DNA from: Planctomycetota bacterium | GTDB lineage: Bacteria > Planctomycetota > Brocadiia > SM23-32 | Reading direction: 5' to 3' | Length of the DNA: 10,593 bases | Assembly: GCA_030604585.1 (NCBI GenBank) | Contig: JAUVVP010000030.1 | Coordinates: 1-10,593, forward strand | Part shown: positions 1 to 6,367 of the stretch, piece by piece | How positions within the stretch are numbered: position 1 is the stretch's first letter | How the letters are laid out: the number at the start of each line of letters is the position of its first letter | The notes under the pieces: model-generated | Database searches by the model: none | Seen by the model: the letters and a program-made list of their open reading frames with translations, nothing else | Told to the model about the DNA's origin: nothing | Position numbers and translations under genes: made by a program

Positions 1-142
1 CCCGTCCGGAGTGTCGAAAGCTCTGTCAAGCTGACACCCGTGCTCACGTATCAATGAGAATCCCGCCCGGGAAATCAACCCGCAAACCTTCGCGGGCCCT
101 CTTGAGCGGGTTCCGCAAGGCGGCCACATCGGGTCATTCCCC

Positions 143-174
143 GTCGTGTCCGTTGTGTCCGTCGTGCCGTCGTG
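143..174. repeat. Short imperfect 9-bp tandem repeat (unit GTCGTGTCC)
   Basis: Four consecutive copies of a GTCGTGTCC-like unit can be read: a full unit at 143-151, a one-mismatch copy (GTTGTGTCC) at 152-160, an 8-base copy at 161-168 and a 6-base partial copy at 169-174. It sits in the gene-free lead-in just before rmuC. It may be a small local expansion or a member of a dispersed intergenic repeat family; nothing in the window distinguishes the two. Confidence 0.6.
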
Positions 175-203
175 GTAAGCTCCTTTGGCCGTTGAGGCAT
201 CCC

Positions 204-215
204 AGGAAGAAGGGG
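204..215 (+). promoter_or_regulatory. Ribosome binding site of rmuC, deciding a TTG start
   Basis: A purine run (AGGAAGAAGGGG) ends directly before the TTG at 216. The AGGA at 204-207 is spaced 8 nt from that TTG. The GGGG at 212-215 could instead serve the GTG at 225. This is the only convincing Shine-Dalgarno-like stretch near the start of the reading frame, and it argues against the ATG at 54. Confidence 0.55.
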
Positions 216-1580
216 TTGCGGACCGTGGAGATCGTTCTCGTTCTGATGGGCGTGGTCATAGGCGGCGGCCTGGCATGGTACCTGGCGACCATGCGGTCGC
301 AGGCGCGAGCGAGCGCAGCGGAGGCGACCGTTGTCGAACTGCGCACCCAGGTCCAGAAGGCGGAGGCCGACTTCGGCACGCTGAGGCAAACGCTGGATGC
401 CGAGCGCGGGGCGAAGGTCAAGGCCGAGACCGAACTCGCCGAGGCCATGAAGAACCTCGAGGAGCAGAAGAAGATCCTCGAAGAGGCAAAGACGAGGCTG
501 ACCGACACCTTCAAGGCCCTCTCCGACGACGCCCTAAAGAGCAACAACCAGGCATTCCTCGAACTGGCCAAGAAGACGCTCGAGGCCCTCGTCACCGACG
601 CCAAGGGCGACCTGACCAAGCGCCAGGAAGCCATCAACGCGATCGTCAAGCCGCTCGGCGAATCGCTCAAGAGCTACGAGGAGCACATCCGCGCGCTGGA
701 GCAGAGCCGCCAGAAGGCCTACGGCGGCCTGGAGGAGCAGCTGAAGACGCTGACCACCACGCACCTGCGCCTCGAGAAGGAGACGCGCAACCTGGGCACG
801 GCGCTGCGCAACCCGCAGGTGCGCGGCGCCTGGGGTGAAATGAGCCTGCGCCGCGTCGTCGAGCTGGCCGGCATGTCCGAGCACTGCGACTTCACCGAGC
901 AGGTCTCCGTGCAGTCCGACGGGGGGCGGCTGCGCCCCGACATGGTCGTCCACCTGCCGGCGGGCCGACAGATCGTGGTGGACGCCAAGGTGTCGCTGGA
1001 CGCCTACCTGCGCGCCGTGGAGGCCGAGTCCGAAGAGGAGCGCCGCCGCCATCTGGAGCAACACGCCCGGCAGACCCGCGACCACATGAAGAAGCTGGCC
1101 GAGAAGTCCTACTGGGAGGAGTTCGCCGCCGCCGCGGAGTTCGTCGTCATGTTCATTCCGGGCGAGCCGTTCTTCGGCGCCGCCGTGGACCACGACCGTG
1201 CCCTCATCGAGGACGGAATGAAGAACCGCGTCGTGCTGGCCACGCCGACCACGCTGATCGCGCTGCTGCGCGCGGTCGCCTACGGCTGGCGGCAGGAACA
1301 GTTGGCCCAGAACGCCCAGACGATCAGCGACCTCGGCAAACAGCTCTACGAACGGCTCAGGACCCTGGCCGACCATTTCGGGGACATGGGCAGCGCCCTC
1401 GAAAGGGCCAACCAGGCATACAACAGGGCCGTCGGCTCGATGGAGGCGAGGGTCTTCCCGGCAGCTCGGCGCTTCCGCGACCTGGGCGTAACGGCCGGTG
1501 AGGAAATCCCCATCATCGAGCCGGTCGAGACTACGCCCCGCAAGCTCAATCCGCCGCAACCCCCGGACGAGCCGCAGTAG
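216..1580 (+). CDS. rmuC: RmuC-family protein (putative DNA recombination protein)
   Basis: RmuC proteins are inner-membrane-anchored proteins with a nuclease-like (PD-(D/E)XK-type) core. They limit recombination at inverted repeats and have been linked to genome and phage defence phenotypes; the biochemical activity is poorly defined. From TTG216 the protein is 454 aa (E. coli RmuC is about 475). One N-terminal membrane helix lies at about residues 5-25, followed by a long coiled coil to about residue 190. The RmuC core follows, with RGAWGE at 203-208, RPD at 240-242 and VDAK at 255-258, these last being the likely catalytic acid and Lys region. The tail is Pro-rich. The frame is open back to an ATG at 54, but the extra 54 residues are Cys/Arg-rich, cover the tandem repeat and precede the membrane anchor, so I reject them. 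GTG225 is the other candidate start. The gene ends 3 nt from a converging neighbour and has no visible terminator. Confidence 0.9.
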   Translation: MRTVEIVLVLMGVVIGGGLAWYLATMRSQARASAAEATVVELRTQVQKAEADFGTLRQTLDAERGAKVKAETELAEAMKNLEEQKKILEEAKTRLTDTFKALSDDALKSNNQAFLELAKKTLEALVTDAKGDLTKRQEAINAIVKPLGESLKSYEEHIRALEQSRQKAYGGLEEQLKTLTTTHLRLEKETRNLGTALRNPQVRGAWGEMSLRRVVELAGMSEHCDFTEQVSVQSDGGRLRPDMVVHLPAGRQIVVDAKVSLDAYLRAVEAESEEERRRHLEQHARQTRDHMKKLAEKSYWEEFAAAAEFVVMFIPGEPFFGAAVDHDRALIEDGMKNRVVLATPTTLIALLRAVAYGWRQEQLAQNAQTISDLGKQLYERLRTLADHFGDMGSALERANQAYNRAVGSMEARVFPAARRFRDLGVTAGEEIPIIEPVETTPRKLNPPQPPDEPQ

Positions 1581-1583
1581 GCC

Positions 1584-2135
1584 CTATTCCTCTGCGGGAC
1601 CGTCTTCCGCCAGGCGTTTGTTGTACTGGCGGAGCAGCTCGCGGTAACGCGGGGGCAACCGGCCGGTGGCGAAGGCGTCGGCTATCTTCTTGCGCTCCGT
1701 GGCGGGCAGTTCGGGCAGCCAGGCCTCCTCCACTTGCGGCCGCTCGCGCAGGCGTCCGTAGCCCCACCGGCCGGCGGGCAGCGTAGACTCCTCGGCCGGC
1801 CTCACCGGAGCCGCCGTTGAGCTGCCCGGCTGCTGCAACTCCGCTTCCCCCTCCTCCCCGGTGACGGGCACGGCGATGACGTGCTCGGGACGGAGGGCGG
1901 CGATAAGGGCGTCGAGCTGCTCCACGACCTCCTGCTGAACGCGCTGCGTCCGCTCGCCGGTCGATCCCTGCTGGAGCAGGGCCTGGGCCTCCTGGCTGGT
2001 GGCGATCAGTCGCGCAAGTCCGCCCCTGCCCCCCTGACCCAACGCGACCGGCGCCAGGCAGAGCAGGAGCACGGCAGCCGGCAGCGCCAGGGCCGCGCGC
2101 CCTTCCCTGCCCGCCTCGGTCAATGGCCCTCTCAT
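1584..2135 (-). CDS. Small exported protein of the DUF4175-type cassette, function unknown
   Basis: This is a 183-aa protein that I cannot assign to a named family. An N-terminal signal peptide is visible: Arg residues, then a hydrophobic stretch at about residues 15-31, then ALG-Q as a likely cleavage site. The mature part starts with a short helical region, continues through a low-complexity Ser/Pro/Glu-rich middle, and ends in a helical segment with the pattern ERKKIADAFATGRLPPRYRE. That ending resembles the C-termini of planctomycete proteins found next to DUF4175 genes (recognised by eye, not searched). Its ATG overlaps the upstream gene's stop as ATGA, with a GGAGG ribosome site 4 nt before it, so translation is probably coupled. 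It is the last gene of the three-gene run. The real strand is shown by the signal peptide, the coupling and the ribosome site; the opposite frames carry none of these. Confidence 0.8.
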   Translation of the reverse strand: MRGPLTEAGREGRAALALPAAVLLLCLAPVALGQGGRGGLARLIATSQEAQALLQQGSTGERTQRVQQEVVEQLDALIAALRPEHVIAVPVTGEEGEAELQQPGSSTAAPVRPAEESTLPAGRWGYGRLRERPQVEEAWLPELPATERKKIADAFATGRLPPRYRELLRQYNKRLAEDGPAEE

Positions 2136-3493
2136 CTCTCCTCCGGGCGTCTGAGCGCGTTCCGCAGCTCGGCCAGCGTCGCCGTGACCTCGGCCTGCCG
2201 GCCGGCCAACCTGGTCACCTCGCCCCGGAGGTCGGCGGGCAGGGCCCCGCCTTCCTCGCGCATGGCCTCCAGCCCTGCCGTGCGCCGGTTCAGCGAGGCC
2301 TGCATTGCCTTGAGGACCCTCAGGTCCGCCACCACGTCAATCAGGGCCCGCCCGTTCTCTTTGCGTTTGTCGGCCTGCCCGGGTTCGCCGGGCTCCGCGG
2401 TGGGGGCCGCGTCCTCACGGCGCAGCACCTCGATGATGGCCTTCAGGGCGGCCTCGACCTCTGCCTGAAGGAGCCGGACGGCCGGTCCGGTCCGGCCCTG
2501 GCGAAGCCATTCGGCGCAGGCGGCGACGTCCGCCTTCAGGGCCCTCAGCGCGGCCGGCAGTGCGACCGTGGTCTCGTCGCCCTCGACGATCCCCAGGGCG
2601 CCGTCAGCCAGGCCGACCAGCTCCGCCTGCCGCATGGCAAGAGCCGCAGCGCGGAGCCGCTGGGCCCGGGTGAGGCGCTCTGCGGGGCCTATGGAGCGGT
2701 CCAGGCGCTCGGTGTCCGCGCGGATCGCCTCCTGGGCTTCGAGCATCCGGGCGAGCGCCTCGCGCAGCCTCAGGCGGAGGGCGGCCCGCTGCTGGTCCGC
2801 CAGCCGGGCGGCCGCCTGCCGCACCGCCGCCAGTGCCGCTTCCAGGCTGCCGCCGGCTTCCACCTGGGCCACCAGGGCATCCGCGCCCGCGCCTCCGCGC
2901 AGCGCCTGCGCTGCGGCGGACATGCTGGCGACGGCAGCACGCAAATGCTCCGAGCCCGGCCCGCCGCGCAGCTCGCCGTCCAGTTCCTGCGCTTCCTCGC
3001 GAAGGGCCTCCTGGCCGTCGGCCGCGGCAGCGTATTCGGCCGGGTCGGCCAGTTCGCGCGCCAGAGATGCGGCGGCGGACTGCTTTCGCACCATCTCCTC
3101 CAACCGCCTTTCGGCATCCCTCAGGCGGACCAGCTCGGCGGCCGACTCCTCGGCGCCGAGCACAGCCGCCAGCCGCTCCAGGTCGTCGAGCACCTCCCGC
3201 TGAAGGCGCGCCGCCTCCCCGTAGCGCTCCCCGGCCAGCAGCGCCCGGATGCCCTCCATCTTCGAGACGATGAAGCGCTCCCTGCTGAGCACGAGCGCCT
3301 GGCGCAACTGCTCCGCCCGTTCCGGCCTCTCCGGCTCGAGCAGGCGGGCCATCTCCAACAGCCTCTGCTCCACCTCCGCCATCCGCTCGTGGACCCTGGA
3401 CTGGTCGCGCGGCAGCGCATCCCGACCCGACGCCGGGCGGCAGGTGCCCGCCAACGCCAGTGCAACCGCAGCAATTATCAGCCCGCGCCCCAT
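2132..3493 (-). CDS. Exported alpha-helical/coiled-coil protein, function unknown
   Basis: This is a 453-aa protein with a Sec-type signal peptide (MGRGLIIAAVALALAG, likely cleaved near residue 23 after ASG). The Cys in the signal region does not fit a good lipobox, so a lipoprotein is unlikely. The rest is almost entirely charged, Ala/Leu/Arg/Glu-rich helix with strong coiled-coil potential and no obvious catalytic motif. A segment near residues 70-110 (around SKMEGIRALLAGE and an AARLQREVLDDLE stretch) resembles helical repeats seen in planctomycete periplasmic proteins beside DUF4175 genes; this is recognition by eye. The ATG directly follows the upstream gene's TAG with no spacer, and a GGTGGG ribosome-site-like run sits 7 nt upstream. 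It overlaps the next gene by 4 nt. It is probably a periplasmic scaffold or partner of the membrane protein; enzymatic function cannot be claimed. Confidence 0.82.
   Translation of the reverse strand: MGRGLIIAAVALALAGTCRPASGRDALPRDQSRVHERMAEVEQRLLEMARLLEPERPERAEQLRQALVLSRERFIVSKMEGIRALLAGERYGEAARLQREVLDDLERLAAVLGAEESAAELVRLRDAERRLEEMVRKQSAAASLARELADPAEYAAAADGQEALREEAQELDGELRGGPGSEHLRAAVASMSAAAQALRGGAGADALVAQVEAGGSLEAALAAVRQAAARLADQQRAALRLRLREALARMLEAQEAIRADTERLDRSIGPAERLTRAQRLRAAALAMRQAELVGLADGALGIVEGDETTVALPAALRALKADVAACAEWLRQGRTGPAVRLLQAEVEAALKAIIEVLRREDAAPTAEPGEPGQADKRKENGRALIDVVADLRVLKAMQASLNRRTAGLEAMREEGGALPADLRGEVTRLAGRQAEVTATLAELRNALRRPEER
2138..2144 (-). promoter_or_regulatory. Strong Shine-Dalgarno (GGAGGAG) for the small exported protein
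   Basis: Read on the minus strand, GGAGGAG lies just upstream of the ATG at 2135. Its GGAGG core is 4 nt from the start codon. It is inside the 3' end of the preceding gene and is the clearest ribosome site in the window, fixing both the start and the coding strand. Confidence 0.7.
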
Positions 3494-5557
3494 CTACTGG
3501 CCCACCAGCTCATCGAGTATCCGCTCCTGCTCCTGCTGAGTGCGCCCGAGCAGGTCTTGCTGCTCCTGCGAAATCTCTTCCACGGAGGAGACCACGGCCG
3601 CGTAGCTCTCCAGGAGCATCATCCTGGCCCTGACGCGCTTCATCTCAGCGACTGCCCCGGCCATCAGGTCAAGGGCCGCCGACGGCGGCACGTCCCCCCG
3701 GCGCGCCTTGCCGATCGCGTCCGCCGCACGCAGCACGCCTCCCTCGGGCGCAGCCAGGCGCTCGAGCGGCTGCACTATGCCCCTCCTGCGCGACTGGTAG
3801 ACCGGTTCCGCCACGAGGCGGTTGTGCAGCATCTGGGCCAGCACGTCGGCATACCCGGCGCCAGTGAGCCGGACCACCTGGGCCAGCGCCCGCTGCGTCT
3901 TCCGGAGCCTCTCGAGTTCGTCGCCGTGCGGCGAGCCGGCGCTGGTAAGGGCCTCGAAGCGCCGCGCCACGTCGTGCTGGCGCTGCACCTGCTGCTCCAG
4001 GTCGCGGCGGAGGTCCTGCTGCCGCAGCAGCAGCGCCCCCAGCGGCTCGTGAACCGTCACCAGCCGGAAGCTCAACGCCGGGCTGTAGGCCGTGTTCGGC
4101 CCGCCGACGCCGCAGTTGTCCCTGGCACCGGCGGACAGGACAAACCGCCCGGTCGGCGGCAGGTCCAGCCCGCGCAGGTCAACGATCTGCGCCGCGCCGA
4201 CCGGACTGCGTGCGGCCCCGTGCCACAGCTCGACCCGCGGGTAGTCCTCCGGCCCGTCCGGCCCCTCGTACCATTGGTCCAGCCAGAGCGCCTCGGCGCC
4301 GTAGTCGTCCGTGGCCCGGGCCGTCAGCGGAATCCACGCCCGCGGCACGAGCATGTCGCTGAGGCCGGACGCCGTCAGTTTCACGTCGGGGGCCTGGTCC
4401 TCGACCGCGCGTATGCCGACCCGCAGCGGCTCGGCGCTCCCGATGCCGAGCGTATCGGTCAGAGTCAGCTCGCATTCCAGGTCGCGGTCGACCTCGAACG
4501 TGAAGGCGAACGACCGGTCCCCGGTCCGCTGTGGCGCAGCGGACGGGGCCACGTCAATGCGACAGGACGCGGCGAAGAGCGGCTTGGTTGCCTCGACGAG
4601 GATGGTCGCCCGGCTGCCTTTGGGTATGTCGAAGGTCGGAGCGTTCCAGGCCAGCTCGACCGGTCCCTCGGCGATGTAGGAAGGCGGCACGACCGTCATT
4701 CGCGCGGCGGCGACTTCCGGCCGGTCTACGACCTGGAGGCGATGCTCCTCCAGCACACCGTCCCCCGCCTCGACGGTGAACGCCGCGCTCTCGTCGAGCC
4801 CGCGCAGCTCGGTCTCGAAGGTGTCGCCGCCCGTGCGCTCCATGACAACCGTGCGGGACGCCCCGCTCTCCAGGCCGCGCAGCAGCAGGCGAGCCGTCCT
4901 CGGTATAACGCCGGTGGCCTTCACGGCGATGTTCGCGCTCTCGCCGCGCGGCACGAACTGCGGAGCGCGCAGCAGCGCCAGGCTCGTCCGGCGCGGCCAG
5001 TCCACCGGGGCCAACAACACGTTGCGCTGGAACCAGAGCTTCGCCGACGCCGGCCGGCCGGCCACTCCCAGGGCCAGCAGCGCCGACGCGGCCAGCCCCA
5101 ACAGCAGGCCCCGTCTCACCCGGCGCCATTCGACCAGCCTGCCGGGCGCCATCAGGGCGGCGCGGCCCTCGGCCTCTCGCACCGTCTCGGAGCGCAGCGC
5201 CGCCGACGCCGCCCCTGCCGCTCCCCCGCCGGCGAACTGGAGCGCGCTGGCGAACAGGTCCGCCGGGCCGGCCCATCGCTCCTCGACCTCCAGAGCCAGC
5301 GCCTCGTCAGGCAGCGGACGCAGCAGCGGAAGGGCCAACTGCCTGAGGAACTGCCACAGCAGCAGGCCACCCCACAGGCAGAGCAGCGCCAGGCGGGCGC
5401 CGTGCGGCAGGCGCAGCGCCCTGTCCAGCGCGAAGTCCGCCAGCACCAGAGCCGCCCCGATGCAGAACAGCCTGCCCCAACCCGTGGCCAACATTGCCAG
5501 GCGGATCAGTCGGCGCAGCGCGGCAAGCTTCGCACGCAGCGTGTGAGGGTTCTCCAC
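3494..5557 (-). CDS. DUF4175-like multi-domain membrane protein
   Basis: From the GTG at 5557 the product is 687 aa. Three hydrophobic helices are visible at about residues 21-42, 55-80 and 149-168. A large periplasmic part follows, with beta-rich Ig-like stretches ([15 protein letters not shown] near 202-216, a [13 protein letters not shown] strand, a [11 protein letters not shown] motif) and a Gln/Glu-rich coiled-coil C-terminus. The segment after helix 3 ([16 protein letters not shown]) and the DDYG motif are what I associate with planctomycete DUF4175 proteins, usually near MoxR/Bat-type envelope genes. Function is unknown. The frame stays open to a GTG at 5692, adding 45 residues with an Asp/Glu run. 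I prefer 5557 because the Arg/Lys-rich stretch before helix 1 begins there as is typical, but the ribosome site is weak (AGGA 10 nt upstream, AAGGA 2 nt upstream), so 5692 stays possible. It is the first gene of the three-gene run. Confidence 0.82.
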   Translation of the reverse strand: MENPHTLRAKLAALRRLIRLAMLATGWGRLFCIGAALVLADFALDRALRLPHGARLALLCLWGGLLLWQFLRQLALPLLRPLPDEALALEVEERWAGPADLFASALQFAGGGAAGAASAALRSETVREAEGRAALMAPGRLVEWRRVRRGLLLGLAASALLALGVAGRPASAKLWFQRNVLLAPVDWPRRTSLALLRAPQFVPRGESANIAVKATGVIPRTARLLLRGLESGASRTVVMERTGGDTFETELRGLDESAAFTVEAGDGVLEEHRLQVVDRPEVAAARMTVVPPSYIAEGPVELAWNAPTFDIPKGSRATILVEATKPLFAASCRIDVAPSAAPQRTGDRSFAFTFEVDRDLECELTLTDTLGIGSAEPLRVGIRAVEDQAPDVKLTASGLSDMLVPRAWIPLTARATDDYGAEALWLDQWYEGPDGPEDYPRVELWHGAARSPVGAAQIVDLRGLDLPPTGRFVLSAGARDNCGVGGPNTAYSPALSFRLVTVHEPLGALLLRQQDLRRDLEQQVQRQHDVARRFEALTSAGSPHGDELERLRKTQRALAQVVRLTGAGYADVLAQMLHNRLVAEPVYQSRRRGIVQPLERLAAPEGGVLRAADAIGKARRGDVPPSAALDLMAGAVAEMKRVRARMMLLESYAAVVSSVEEISQEQQDLLGRTQQEQERILDELVGQ

Positions 5558-5587
5558 AGTCCTTGAGTCCTGTACCGCAGAAGGAGC

Positions 5588-5617
5588 CTCGTCCTCGTCC
5601 TCGTCGTCGTCCTCGTC
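5588..5617. repeat. CTC/GTC trinucleotide-like low-complexity run
   Basis: An imperfect alternation of CTC and GTC triplets fills this stretch. On the minus strand, in frame with the DUF4175-like gene, it reads as a run of Asp and Glu residues, which would be an acidic N-terminal extension if the GTG at 5692 is used. If the start is at 5557 it is untranslated leader. Either way it is slippage-prone sequence. Confidence 0.55.
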
Positions 5618-5680
5618 GGCCGGCGTCAGCCCTCGCGCGTGGCCCGGCAGGTTCCCCACTGGCCAGAGACCCCGAAAACG

Positions 5681-5710
5681 TTTGCACAGCACCCACCGCT
5701 AACTTATACT
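5681..5710 (+). promoter_or_regulatory. Putative sigma-70-type promoter for ribH and downstream genes
   Basis: The -10-like TATACT at 5705-5710 matches five of six consensus bases. Upstream is TTTGCA at 5681-5686 (18-nt spacer, four of six bases) or TTGCAC at 5682-5687 (17-nt spacer, three of six). It lies in the only AT-rich patch of a GC-rich window, between divergent genes, and would start transcription near 5717, about 68 nt before ribH. Assigned by eye. Confidence 0.5.
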
Positions 5711-5718
5711 ATCACGTC

Positions 5719-5747
5719 ATTATAGTCGGCGGAGACGGGGCCGAAAA
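5719..5747 (-). promoter_or_regulatory. Putative divergent promoter for the three-gene envelope cassette
   Basis: On the minus strand a perfect TATAAT occupies 5724-5719, with a weak TTTTCG at 5747-5742 after a 17-nt spacer. The predicted start near 5712 leaves a leader of about 20 nt to the GTG at 5692 or about 155 nt to the GTG at 5557. It interleaves with the ribH promoter, so the two probably compete for polymerase or share a regulator. Confidence 0.45.
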
Positions 5748-5760
5748 GGTTCCCGCCGCC
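5728..5760 (+). other. Possible hairpin in the ribH leader
   Basis: GGCGG (5728-5732) can pair with CCGCC (5756-5760), and GGG near 5738-5740 with CCC at 5752-5754. This leaves an AGAC bulge on one side, a single G on the other, and a loop centred on GAAAAGG. I do not see the conserved elements of an FMN riboswitch. In sequence this GC-rich such a stem may be chance. Confidence 0.25.
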
Positions 5761-5784
5761 GCCCTTTCCCGAGCCGAGGGCGAG

Positions 5785-6261
5785 ATGACGGAGACAAAGA
5801 AACACGAAGGCCATCTGAACGCCGGCGGCAAACGCTTCGCGCTGGTGGTGAGCCGCTACAACGAGTTCTTCTCGAGCCGGCTGCTTAGCGGTGCCGAGGA
5901 CTGCCTGTTGAGGCACGGCGCGGCGCCGCAGGACCTGGAGGTTTTCCGCACGCCCGGCTCGTTCGAACTGCCGCTGGTTGCCAAGAAGGTGGCCCAGTCG
6001 GGCCGCTTCCACGCCATCGTGTGCCTGGGCGCCGTGCTGCGCGGCCAGACATCCCATTTTGATTTCGTCGCCTCCGAGGTGGCCAAAGGAATCTCGCGCG
6101 TCAGCCTGGAGACGGAGGTACCCACCATATTCGGCGTGATTACCACGGAGACAATCGAACAGGCCGTGGACAGGGCAGGCGCCCGCGCCGGCAACCGTGG
6201 GGCCGAAGCCGCCCTGGCCGCCATCGAGATGGCCAACCTGCTCGAGGGCCTGTCCGACTGA
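5785..6261 (+). CDS. ribH: 6,7-dimethyl-8-ribityllumazine synthase
   Basis: RibH joins 5-amino-6-ribitylaminouracil and 3,4-dihydroxy-2-butanone 4-phosphate to give lumazine, the penultimate step of riboflavin synthesis, in the cytoplasm. It usually assembles as pentamers or icosahedral shells. The 158-aa length is normal. Visible motifs are [17 protein letters not shown] (22-37, substrate pocket), PGSFELP (57-63), [14 protein letters not shown] (82-95, with the probable catalytic His91), EVAKGI (98-103), [15 protein letters not shown] (113-127) and [10 protein letters not shown] (130-139, with Arg130 in the phosphate-binding position). A GAGGG at 5776-5780 precedes the ATG by 4 nt. No other riboflavin gene is adjacent. 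The pairing with nusB downstream is a widespread bacterial arrangement. It is probably the first gene of the rightward operon and controlled from the divergent promoter region. Confidence 0.97.
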   Translation: MTETKKHEGHLNAGGKRFALVVSRYNEFFSSRLLSGAEDCLLRHGAAPQDLEVFRTPGSFELPLVAKKVAQSGRFHAIVCLGAVLRGQTSHFDFVASEVAKGISRVSLETEVPTIFGVITTETIEQAVDRAGARAGNRGAEAALAAIEMANLLEGLSD

Positions 6262-6367
6262 CTGCGCAGCACCAGCACGCCCCTCTGGCCGGCAGACTAA
6301 CGGGGCCCGGCCGAACGTCCTCCGGGAATCACGTTGGCGCGTCTTTCCATTGCTTCTTTGTCAGTGC
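6262..6367. other. Gap between ribH and nusB-PHP, with a possible small hairpin
   Basis: These 106 nt contain no credible gene. GGCCGG at 6287-6292 can pair with CCGGCC at 6307-6312 across a 14-nt loop, with no T run after it, so it is not a convincing intrinsic terminator. I see no clear promoter and no Shine-Dalgarno sequence in front of the ATG at 6368. Confidence 0.35.

Noticed and set aside
25..30. TTGACA on the minus strand as a promoter -35 element
   Set aside because: At 17-nt spacing the -10 position (2-7) reads GGACGG, which is not a -10 element, and the window edge prevents further checking.
77..112. Inverted repeat AACCCGC / GCGGGTT as a terminator for an upstream gene
   Set aside because: The arms are 7 bp with a 22-nt loop and no T run follows; in sequence this GC-rich such pairs are expected by chance.
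54..215. Extension of rmuC to the ATG at 54
   Set aside because: The added residues are Cys/Arg/Pro-rich, run through the tandem repeat and would put 54 residues before the membrane anchor; the purine-rich ribosome site points to TTG216 or GTG225.
534..1559. A 341-codon minus-strand open frame opposite rmuC
   Set aside because: rmuC on the plus strand carries clear family motifs; the antisense frame is a low-complexity Leu/Gly/Val/Arg-rich product of high GC content.
2132..3493. Lipoprotein signal in the coiled-coil protein because of a Cys after the hydrophobic stretch
   Set aside because: The residue before the Cys is Thr and the preceding residues do not form a good lipobox; an ordinary Sec signal peptide fits better.
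2123..5566. A 1147-codon plus-strand open frame opposite the three-gene cassette
   Set aside because: It is a shadow: composition is Arg/Gln/Pro/Gly/His-rich with no domain, signal or ribosome site, while the minus strand shows signal peptides, membrane helices, family motifs, a GGAGG site and ATGA coupling.
5717..5784. FMN riboswitch in front of ribH
   Set aside because: The leader is only about 68 nt and lacks the conserved multi-stem RFN pattern; only a simple hairpin can be drawn.
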